Positions 42,201 to 54,200 of a stretch of 64,000 bases of DNA are shown here, piece after piece (within the stretch, counting starts at the first letter, position 1; every line of letters starts with the position of its first letter). The stretch is from Heterobilharzia americana. Its lineage: Eukaryota > Platyhelminthes > Trematoda > Strigeidida > Schistosomatidae. The stretch covers positions 66,159,160-66,223,159 of the forward strand of contig OX104130.1 of the NCBI GenBank assembly GCA_944470555.2, given 5' to 3'. The notes below the pieces were generated by a model. It was not told the DNA's origin. It ran no database searches and saw only the letters and a program-made list of their open reading frames with translations. The translations under genes were made by a program, and so were the position numbers.

Positions 42201-45200
42201 AATAATAGCGACAACATAAGTAGAAAAGAAATCAACACCTCTATTGTGATACCATACAAGGAAGGAACATCAGAAACCATACGTAGGATTCTCAACAAGG
42301 TTGGAATTAGGGTGGCATTTAAACCAACGAACTCACTTAGAGGTAAGCTTTGTCGGCTAAAAGATCCGATAGAACCAATTAGGCAAAATAATATAATTTA
42401 CCGCATTCCATGTAATGACTGTGAGGTCAAATACATAGGTCAAACTAGCCGGTCGGGGTCAGTTAGATTAGCAGAACATAGGAATTTAGCTAAACATAGA
42501 ACGACAGACCCCAATAAGATCAATAATCAAGAAAAACACTCGGCCATTGCATTACATTCATTAATATACAAGCACACAATAGGGTGGGACGAAACCACCG
42601 TACTTAAGTCTAATATAGCTGGGCGGAGAGGGAGATTAGTTACTGAATCTTTGTTCATCGAATCCACACCCAACACATGTAATAGGAATGACGCAACACC
42701 TATACCAGAGGTATGGAGAACTTTACTACCAATCAAAAAACAAAAAAACAAAGAAAAATCAGGTGACAGGACCATAAATCAGATATCGAAAGAAGTGTGA
42801 TTACATTGATATGATATTATGAGCAATAAATTATGCTCGAAACGTAATCAAGTAAATAATACTGTATCACTGTGCGCTATATATCAAATAAACAAATCTA
42901 ATATGGAATCGCAAATCGTGGAATACCTATAAATTAATGTTTTCTTATTGAACATTACTGAACTGGGTATAAAAATTCTCTAGGAAAAATAAATACTTTC
43001 AGTTTATAATCTCTAAACTGTGATAAGGCTGACATTTATTCTGAATACATATTCTGTTATAAGGAAATTCTACAATTATCCAAACTGGATTTTTTTGTCG
43101 CTATAGAGCCAACACATAACAAGCAAGATTTTGCTGATGCTAAAGAATATCGTCAACTTATGCGTGCAATGGCAGATCATTTAATGCAATATTGGGATGA
43201 CCTTGGTATCGATAAAGAAGCAGATAGTTTGATACGTTTTTGGAAAAGTTTTGGATATTTATCAGCACGTTGGAGAGATCCACCTAGTATAGAGGAGAAA
43301 TATGCCCGTCGTCGGTGTTGTTCCGTCTCCATTTGTGTTCAATGTGGTAATTAAATGTTTCTTTTGTTCATTTTACTTTCTACATACATTCACACCCCTC
43401 ATAAAACTCCACTATGAGTTTTTTAAAGTTATAACCTAATGAACTTAACTTTTAATCCAAATATTCTTTAGAAGTATGACTGCTTCTGTCAAATATCAAC
43501 TCCCAATGTAGGGATTTTGTAAGTACAGATTACAGACTTTGTTGATATTTTTCTTAAGTAAACAGAGTATTTATACCAAAACGCGTATAAGCAATCTCCC
43601 TTCAAGTGTTAAAAATGTCTCATTGTTAATTACCTACCCTGCACATTGTAGTCGCTTATATTTCTTTAAAACACTAACAGCCAAATCGTATGCTCTAGAA
43701 ACCAATAATAAGTATTTTTCTGCTGCCCACATTCTAGAGTTGTGCTTCAGGCATTTGACTTTCGACCAGTGCGTCTTGGATTCAAACTATTTTCCACCCA
43801 GTAAATGAACACGCTCCTGGTTGGGTTGCTTTATTACACTACCATTTAGTACAAATGATCCATAGTCTCCTAACACCAGTAGAGGCCTACCACAAGCTGG
43901 GTGGTGTTTAACAATGACTCCCAAATTGCCTTGTCATTCCAGGTGAACCTACATCCCTCTTTTATTGATGGGAATAGCCAAGGAGTATTTACCATCTGGA
44001 ACTAATGTCTAGTGGTTTGGGCATTCAACTCTCAAACACTGAGTTATTGGTGCAGTATCATCTTTGACTTTATGTTCAATAACCAGATGGTACCATATAT
44101 CTCAAACGGTTGATTTACAAAACTTATGCATGAATACTGAAGTTGAATCCCAGTACACAGTGAATTGTATCAACTTGGTGTCCAAGTCTTCCTAATCCTC
44201 TCAGTCCTTCATTCGTCTAAACACGTTCAAAGTTTTATTTCCTGATGAAGGGTCTAATCATCCACGAAAACGTTGTCAACATCATTTTTCCCTAACTTTC
44301 CTCGTTTTCATGATACTGGTTGTTAGTCTTCAAACCTAATCCACGAGACAATGAACAACTTCGAAATTTGTATTCCAGTTGTAGTCATTTTTCAGTTTGG
44401 TTTGCCCCTCCCCCCCACCTGAACGTTTAGTCAGTGATTATTCCGGTCCTCATGAAAGACAAACTGAAGTCCCTACGATACGGACTATGCATACTAAGTC
44501 ACTGTCAAACTTGATTAGCTGAATTAAGTTGGATTATTTTAGTACAAAAGTCAACGCTTGGCAAAGAAAAAGAGAAATGACTTCAGCTAGGAAAGTTTCT
44601 GACTGTTGATCTGAGTCGCATAACTAAACGTAAGTCTTCAGGCGATATGGCTCAGGATGTAATGCAATCGCACGTCTTTGTCTACCTTCATGTAAGTCGT
44701 TAAATCGGGTGTCGTTTTTTTGTCACATTTTCTCTGTCTTACGGCTCTCTACCACTTATTGTTTTGCCAAATTGTATTTCCACCACTTTTTCTTTCTCCT
44801 TGAGGTGTCGACTTGAAGTGTGAAAGCTTAAACAGATATACAATTACGTAAAATCCTTTACCACTTCAGGTTTCTGTGTCTTCTTTGCTCATCTCACTCC
44901 ATTTCTGTCCACCAATACAGCAATTACTTTCACTTTTGTGGAAAGTATGTTGTCTACGTGCAATTGCTAAGTAGACCATGCCTTACAGACATGAAATGTG
45001 CTTTTGTGTTAGCATTACCAGTAAAAAGGGCGGATTGTAGCTACCGCTGATCATAGCAAAGCGTTTGAAGATGTTTTTAAGGTGCGTTTTCATTATCAAA
45101 CCACAAATGCTAGTCATTTTTATCACTGAAATATTTGGTATTATTTCCATCACTAATGAGTTGTCGACGAATATACCATTGCTGTGAATGATTTTCATGG

Positions 45201-48200
45201 AAATTCAATTTCCTACTAAAAATACTCGCAGATGAGATTTTCCAACTTCACCTGTTTTGTTAAAGGAAATCGGATAGCTCTGTCAACTTGCACACATCAT
45301 ACGGAGTTTACAGCCCCAGCGCCAAAACACATGCCTTTTGACCACATGACACTGACAAAATCAAAGTAGAACCTCGCACAAAAGTGCATGGGCTCAAGTT
45401 GCCACGTGATTTTGTCTAGAATAGTATTGAAAGCTTTACAATGAGACCATTTAACTCAGAGGATATAACACCACCTAAGAATGTACGTCTCTAGTGAGTC
45501 ACATCGATTGAAATTTAAATCTATCTCCCTACATTTGATCGAGCAAAGTGCTTCGTGTTGAGTGGTGATAACATTAGTAAGTAGTCCTTATAATTTTCAC
45601 TCTTTGATCCTGAAATAATAACTCCTGATATTTAATGAATTGTGGCGGCGTTCATTTTGTTGACCAACATTCCCTATGCAAGGTTTGGGTAAGTAGTCGT
45701 AATATAATATACTTGGCTAACATCTCGAACTCGTCAACCTGTTATGCACAGGTATGCCTATGCTCATACCTACGTGCTTCTTTTTCAATAAAATGAACTG
45801 AATCATCATGCATTAAAAAAATCTTAACTGATCGTTTAATCGAATATCTCTTTACACAGAGTTTTCACTTAATGGTTATATTTTCTATTCGCCTGTGACT
45901 TTTTTGAGATCTATTCGAGATGTACAGTGCTCTCAGGAGTTTTCTTTCAATTTTTTTTCTTCAGATAAATGCTTAAAGTGGAGAATACTTCCATTTTCAC
46001 AAAGCCTTGTAGGACGAGATGTTCCAGATAATTGGCAATGTCGGGATAATCCAGATCATAAGCATAAAAGGTTATCTGTATTTAAAGTCTTATATAACTC
46101 ATTAATTTTTTTGTCTGGTAATTTTATGTCATTTCACTCCACTGACTAGTAATATTTATTTATACCTTTCTTTACCACGTAATCCAGCAGTCAGAATTAC
46201 TGGACATTTTTATATAGAAACGTTATTGCCTAATACCTTTGATGTTCTTCCATGAAAGGTAGATCGTATTCTATCATAATTATTCTCCAATCTAGACTTG
46301 TAGTTTTTTGACAGTCATTGATTAAGTGTACAAAAATGAGGAAACTCATATGAACACAGTTTTTTTACAAGTTCACAGGATTGATAAACTTCTATAGACT
46401 CTTTAATCTTCAGCCCTTCATTAGATGTATCCTGAAGTTGAGGTCAGTTAAAACGTAAATAATTCAGCATTACTGAATGAAATGTCTTTCAAACTTTGAG
46501 AGAGTATGCACTTTCAGAAGTTTGTACATGCGTTTCAATGATGAGCATCAGTAGGTAACATGAGACTTAGACCTATAGCTTTCTGATCAACATCGAACCG
46601 CATATATTTCCTATAAATGTTAGTGCATCGTGAATACTTGGATGATATCTTAATGAGTATGAAATCTCATGATGACTGTATACCTGTGTTTACTTCAATA
46701 TAAGCTAAATGTGGAAGATGTTCATTAATGTTGAGACTTTTCAGTTTCGTAGCTAGAGCGAATTACTTCCTTGGTGTTACATTCTTTGGGCTGTAAAGTT
46801 TGACAGTCAAACCTTTATTATCTATAAGTAAGTCCAATAAGAAGTTGGCTGTTAACATCTTCACAGTTGGTTCAACAAGCTAACTGTATCTGTAATCTAG
46901 TTGATTGTTTCATGTAGTGTATTACACTATCCGATTAAATATTGATGGTGTAGCCTTATAATTGTTTTGATACTCCCTGCATTGACTGATAAATTCTATG
47001 TTTTAGAACGTCTTCTAATCGACTTAAGCGACACGGTGAAATTTTGAATACACTTCGTTTTCCTTTCTGCCTTGCATCTTCATATATTTTCAGTGCACTA
47101 ACATGAAATAAGTGAAGTTTAACTGTTCATTGTTGTTTTAACAGAAAAGTAAAGAAAGGTGTTTCATCCCCAACCGACATTTCCCTTCCTCGAATTGTTT
47201 CCTTTCGTTTTGTAAAAAATGCTAGACATAACTTGGTTGTTAATTTCTTCAATTTTTGCATTAAATTGAATGCATAGACTTCTTGAAGTTCCAGCAATCT
47301 AGTTATTTCTCAAATGTTCTCAAGATGAGGTGGGATATTTTCAAGGCTGCCACTTACAATGTCTCCAGAATATAACAGATCCCTTTTCTTTAGCATTCAA
47401 TGTGTATTGCTTATCTGGAAAATACTTATCAGACACTTTTCTTTCTTCCTTCGTATGACGAATTGTTGCATAGATTTGTCTTGTGAACTTTGCTCCTATA
47501 CAATCTATTTCATGTATTGCTATATTATTGGTGATATCTAGTTGAACACTTAATCGATGCGAATTAACTTTGTAGAATCAAAGATCTTATGACCCATGTA
47601 AGCATGATTCTTTCCCATCTTTCTTGTTGAAATCCCATTATTTTGTGTTGCATAGACCTGATTCATCTAATTTATATGGGAAACAAAGCAATACAACAAG
47701 GTATAATGCATAAATTAATGGGGTTTTATTACTATCCCTCTGGAGATCAGTTACAATCGTTTTTGTTCAGATTGAAGCATCAATAGTTAAGTGAATGAAA
47801 CTGATGTCTATCAGTAGGTTTTTCAAAACTAAATGAATCAGATGTATAATATTTGCATTGAATACAACATAAAAATCTTCTGTTGTTCATTGAAAACTTT
47901 AAGCTTTGATTTCCTGTTTCAGTATTTTTGATCATTCATTTCTATTTTTTCCAGGTGTGAGGATCCTGAAGAAGATATGAGTCCACCAATGGGGGTCCTG
48001 AAACGGAAAATCAAAACCAAAGAACAAAGACAAGCAGAACTTGAAAAACAAATCCGTAAAAAACAGGTAAACACTAATCAGCACATCAATCTGTACCTAT
48101 TCATGAGCATTTGCTATGTAACTGGTATTAGAGTTAGAATGCTTTAACAAAAGAGCTAAGTTGTTTGTCTAATATGTAGGTGCTTTCACACTTTGACTTA

Positions 48201-51200
48201 TTGAAATCTCAACCAATTAAAATGTATACTTTGCTTTTAAGACAAGTTATGCTTCCTTGCACGGAATTTTCGGTAATATTGTTTTTCTGTCTTCTCAGCA
48301 ATCATCAAAATTACGATTTAACCTTGCCTAATATATCTTCCCCCTGTTAACATGTGCATTTAATTGTCTAGGAAGAACTTGAACTCATCCAAGATCCTGA
48401 TGATGAAAAGGTTGACAATCCTAATGCTACGACTCGTAGTGGTCGGTTAAGTGGACCTGTCAATACTCTTTCTAAATCTCCACGTAAACGTCCCCCACCA
48501 CCTCCCGCACCTACTCCTAGCCCTCCTAACAAACGGTCTGCACATACTCCCTCCGCTCCTCTTGCGATGACAGTCGCCGATAAAAAACGTCAAGCTGGAT
48601 TAGCATCATCAAATGGTCCTACACCTTTGTCATCTGAAAAACGTACTGGTTTACCACTACCAACAAGTAACCAACGACAACCACGTCCCGGAGGTCTAGT
48701 CCCCAAGGCTCAACAACGGAATTCAACAACTCCTAAAGTAAGACAATATTTTATATTAATCCTAGTCGAGAAGTTTGTTTCTTAAGTCTCATATAAACAG
48801 CTCTTATGGATTTGTTGCACTCATTTACCTCAGAAGGCATGTAGTGCTCAAGGATTACAAGTGAACAATTTTTGTTAACTGCTTAGTTCTATATAGTAAT
48901 TTTCAGAAGATTACCGATAGGTTTCATTGACTTGCTTCTGTTGCATGCCAGCTAGATATTTCATTTTTTTTATCATTTGAAAGCAATTGAAAAAAGTATT
49001 TCGTTTGTAGGGACGTAGAGTCACAACAGCAGATAGTGAAAGCAGTGAGGAAGCGACAAGTGATGAAGAAGAGGAAGAGGAAGAAGAAGAAGAGGTAGAA
49101 AAAGTTGCAAAAGACGACAATAAACAACGCAACAAACAAGGTGCAGCTCCCTCAAAAGTTAACTCCGCCACCTCTGTAAGTTCATTTCCCAGCACTATCA
49201 TTTCATTAGCCTTTTCTTGCGAATAATATATCCTGTTCATGGCTTGTGGTGCCATTATATTCTTACCTCTCTCAGTGATAAGTTTTCTATACTTTCTCTC
49301 TGTCATTCATTATAATTGACAACCTACTTAATAATGACTTTCATCTGTTTTTTGTATGGTTAACTTCAGATGAAGTATTGTAAACCAATTCTCCTTTTTT
49401 CACTTCGCATAAATACTTTCTGCCTACATTATTCTCCCGTTGCCTACTTAGTGCAGTGTGATTTTAGAAATACTTTCCATATTTTTTTTGGAAGATCACT
49501 GGCGTACACAAATTTGTAGAGACAAGTGAAGGATACTTCGGTTTTCTCTGTACAAAACTATATGTTACCAAAGTGTCATAATCGATGTACTCTCGAAGTA
49601 CTTTTGTGTTGCATTGCTAGTCACCACTTAACATTTGTCAGCTTTCTTGGGATTACCTGCAACACGTTTGCATAAAATAAAGTATACAGCAATGTGTTAT
49701 GTGGTGATCACACTTCAGTGGATCATTAATTCAAATCTCCTTCCCAACTACCCATGTTTGTACAGCTAATCTTCATTCAGTTCGTGTAACTAACTATCTA
49801 GCATCTGAACATGTATGGAATTTTTCAGTTACTTTCTATCTCTTGAATCGTTGAATTTTAATGAACACTAGATGGCATGAAATTGTTCCCCTATCCAGTA
49901 ACCAATTACTGTATTCTTCATATTCTCCAGAAACACACGTAATAACAATGATGGGAAATATTTAGCTTTCCGTTTTGTGCTTCTTCTGTATATTGGATTC
50001 CCATTTATATTTAACCGGACTACTCACCAAAATGAACAAGCTAGTTTTTACACCAATCAACTAACAGTATCGGTATCCTATCTTGTGAGTAACAATGTAT
50101 AGACGTTGGATTCCTATGATTGCCAAGTAGGTATGGAAAATCCTACGCTCAACACGGTTGACTAGTGTGAGTCATTATATAGGATTTTCGGTCATCTTTC
50201 CAAGTGAATAGCTTACATTACTGCTTCCTGTTGAACGAAAAAAATAATTTTATGAAACTGTTATCTGAATTTAAACCTGTTGATGATTTCCGGTATTTTA
50301 AAAAGTGATTCCCTTCAAGAATCAATATCTCATGAACAACTGTCAAGACTGTTAAATGGACTGTTTCACACTAATGTTCAATTCAACAGTTCAAACTTAA
50401 GATTTTTGAGTAGAATAAAGACTGATATGATTACTGATTAATTGTAGCTGACGAGTCGTAATTGCCAAATGTTAGGAAAACCTTGAATTGAACCAAAAAC
50501 TAATAATCGGCTACATGGGAAAAAGTATTGTGGGACGCTATTTTACAAAATAGAGTTATATCTCAGTTAAATATCACAATACAGTTATCACTGTGCTGCA
50601 CGTTCTTCTGTTCTGTTCATCCACTCGATTTAAACAATGTATGAACAAAACATATACAGAATAAATTAAGCTCATCATGAAGCATGGAAAAGAATTTATT
50701 GACAGATCAAAACATCCAACTATTGAGAAGAAGCCTGTTTTCCTTCGTCTAGCATTTAAAGGAGATGAGACATCTGAAAGAATAGGCAAAAGAATAAAAG
50801 CTGCACTGAGGAGCTTCCCTGCTACCAAACTAATCTCAGATTACAGTACAGTTATGCTCAGTAACGCAGTCGAAAGCAGACCAATACTCATCCCACGTCA
50901 CCTCCGTGTTTATCAATTCACCTGCGCTTGTGAAAGCAAGTACATAAGAGGGACCGAACGAAGGGCGTCTACTCACATTTATGAGCATATCCCGAGAAAT
51001 GTGTTTAAATGGTAGCAAGATCTTTAAAAGCGCAATCACCAGACAGGCGGCAGGTATCTGTTTTTTGCTTGCATCATCTCTTCATTGATTACTTACCAAC
51101 TGTTAATCACCTAACGACTTTCCAGTCTTTCGTGCAATTACGTAACCTATTGGTTCTTCTTTTACACTGGTTTTCGTTTGCCCCCCCCCCGCACTCCACA

Positions 51201-54200
51201 GCTCCAAATATAAATTAGCATTGGTTTTGACTAAGACTTGTAATTTATAATCCTGTGTTTCCGTGACCCACACACTATCTTATTGTTAATCCTGGATTTC
51301 AAATCTTCATTTATTTCTACATATTTAAAGTATGTTGTCATTATTACTACTAATACTTCATTTCAAATATAGGCTGTTTGCAGCTGATGAAGGGCGGCAA
51401 TGAGCGGATTTTATTCTGCGAATGTCTTTGTTCTTGCGTTGTTCAAATTTATCAAGCGAACTAAATGTATGACACTTAATTCGAGCTGCTTTTCACCCAT
51501 AAGTTGCTTTTTCTATCGCCTTGTAAATATCTGTAAGTATTATTATTTGAAAATTGTATTGTAAAGAAATACATATTCCTTACATACACGAGTATATGCC
51601 TTTATTTATGCTAATTACTAGGCAAAAACAGGTATTTCAAAAACTCAAGAAAAAGCTATCTCTAAGCCAACCGATGAAGTTAATGGTAAAAGAGTCAGTA
51701 GTCGAGAAAAAAGTCCTGTTCAGGATACTGTAACAATGCATCATCGGAATAGAAATTCAACGGGTCGAGACAACGGTGATGTGTCATCCGTTAAAAACAA
51801 GTGAGTAATTTAAAAAATAGTCTTTGTTGATGGTTTTTCTTCAAATATCCTTCATTTATCCATTTCTAACATAGTTGAGATGCTTACGACTATTTTAAAA
51901 GTGTATAACTGAAGAAATTTCTCTTATACTTTGCTTAGAGAATGATGTCATCTTTGTTGATTAATAGTACGTTCATATTTGTTTACAGAATGTGAATTGA
52001 AACCTTTTGATGTATGTATAATATGTGTGTATGACGCAATCTAAAGTCATAGGAAGCCATAAGATAAGTAAAAACGGTTGAAATTAGTATAAAATGTTAC
52101 ATAATGGTTAAGATGAAGTGTACATCCCTTCATGCCTACATGACTAATTCTCAGCTCTATCACCTAAAGTCTCCAACCATCCATTTGAGCTATCTCTCAG
52201 ACCCCAAATAGGCAAGTTTACATTTCCTTACACGATTCACACCAACACTCAAAGACATACCATCTGAGTGAAGGAAGGTTTGTGATCTAAACTAGGATTT
52301 TAAGCTTGTTTTCTATGTTCTTTGTGTGGTAATTCTACAACACTCAGTCCTTGCTACAAAGACAATAGTGACTAAATATCCCTAGCCTTCTTATATGCTC
52401 CAAAGTTACTGGTTATATGATAGAATAGAGTGGACTATTGTGTCATACACTCGTCCCTTATTAGGCAATCACTAAACTTTTCAGATAACCTATTCTATCG
52501 TCATCCAGATTGATACTGTTTGTAAGGCGTCTCTGCAAATATTACGTCATTATGCACATTAGCTTCACTGTGCTTGTTTGTCGAACGTTGGATTTGGTAG
52601 AGTACTTCACAGGTTCCAAGTCTCATCATTTGATGTATAGATTTTATATTCGGATCTATTATGATAAATGAGAATAATTCATGCAGCATATTGGAGATGA
52701 TAATTATGTCTCAGTAGATCATTTGTTTCATAGATATATAACATTCACCTCCCAGGAGATAAAAGTGTTACTCATAATTAGAAATTAAAAGACATCAGAG
52801 CATTCAAGGGAATATGAAAACACTTTCATCAACTTTGATCAACTCTTCAACACATTAGTTGGTAATGTACTTAAAACCCACAGAAGATATGCGGAATTCC
52901 ATGTTAGATTGTTTATTTGATATGGCACACAGTGATGCAGTATTATTTATTGGATGATACTTCGAGCGTAATTTGTTCTTCGCGTTCATATCAAAGTAAT
53001 CATTCGACTTTCAAACTTCTTTCATGTCATCCAACAGTTATTCACTCGTTTATTTTAATGGTAGTAAAGTTCTACATATACCTGCAATATGTGATGAGTC
53101 ATTTTTGTTACCTGTGTTAGGTGTTGATTCAGTGAGCACAGACTCTATGATCAATCTTTCCTTCCATCTAGCTATATTGGATTTTAGAAATATCATCATA
53201 TCCCACCTTAAAGTGTGATTATGGGTCAGTATATGTAGAATGATAACCAAGCTTTTCTCTAATTTACCTTAGTAGGATCTAGGCTCAGTGGTCTACGGGT
53301 ATGATACTCGATTCAGATACGAGTGGTTCCAGGTTTGACTATCGACTAAGCCCTCCATTTCAACGCCAGTTATTCTCCTTCATTGTAACCGTCTTCACGG
53401 TCAGTTGATATCAAATAAGAACAAGAGAGTTGAACTTCGCCACTACACCCTACTAATTTTTAGAAAAACTAGTCTATCGCTATGCATGCACTGACCCATA
53501 ATTACATCATTAAATGGGATAGGGTAACAATTCTACAATTTAGAATAACTAGGTGAAGGAAGAGATTGATCCCAGAATCTTTGTTCATTGAATCAACACC
53601 TAACACATGTAACGAGGATGACCCGTCATATACTGCAGATATCTGAAAAGTTTTACTACCATTAAAATAAACAAATGAATAACTGTAGAACTCAATAAAG
53701 GAAGTATGGAAGTTGTGTGATTACCGTGATATGAACACGAGGAACAAATTCTGCTCGAAACATCATCCAGTAAATCACACTGTATTACTGCATGCTATAT
53801 CAATCAAATAAATAATCTAATATGGAATTATACTCTACCACAGTGTCCAAGCTTATATGAGGAATTGGTTAACTACGCTTACAGAAGTTACTTTTACAGG
53901 GAAAAGTATCACGTCACCTATAAACGACCGAATGCTAATCCAAGTATTCATTAAAACAAATTGAAAATTTAATGCAATATTTTCTAGTTGATTTTGGATT
54001 ATTATCTACAGTAGGCCGTTTGTTTCCAATATTTGGTTCCGCTCTAATGGTAAATCTACTAAACCTGTAGATATTTCGATTGAGTAATGGACTATGAGAA
54101 GGTTTACTGAAATCTTCCTACTGAATACGATTACTGCACAGCTAACTTCTGTTTTGGATATGAGTGAAGGTAAACCGAAATCTATCTGCATACCGCAAAA

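Larger units (their letters stand above)
41517..42910 (+). mobile_element. Penelope-like element, 5'-truncated, in intron 10
   Basis: Retroelement of the Penelope order, sense to the host gene. A frame at 41582-42181 holds the C-terminal [20 protein letters not shown] (about 41672-41728), then the catalytic box as RYVYDSF (41782-41802), with Tyr where the first Asp of the YVDD-type box belongs. [15 protein letters not shown], a Penelope RT hallmark, follows at 41960-42005. A shifted frame from about 42185 encodes the GIY-YIG endonuclease: [14 protein letters not shown] near 42404-42445, then VRLAEHRN near 42460-42483, with WRTLLP at the end. The 3' UTR 42799-42910 carries a hammerhead-like fold. 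One frameshift at about 42178 and the lost Asp mean it cannot reverse transcribe. Confidence 0.88.

Noticed and set aside
48911..49306. Minus-strand frame with a long serine run
   Set aside because: The serine run is the reverse complement of the poly-glutamate stretch of MORC2 exon 15; no independent support.
51384..51430. Second orphan hammerhead (CTGATGAAGGGCGG...)
   Set aside because: The expected GAAA reads GAAT and helix II does not close convincingly; noted only as a possible tail of the Penelope relic.
53282..53352. Functional tRNA gene
   Set aside because: T stem does not pair and the anticodon does not fit the body of the tRNA; kept only as pseudogene or SINE head.
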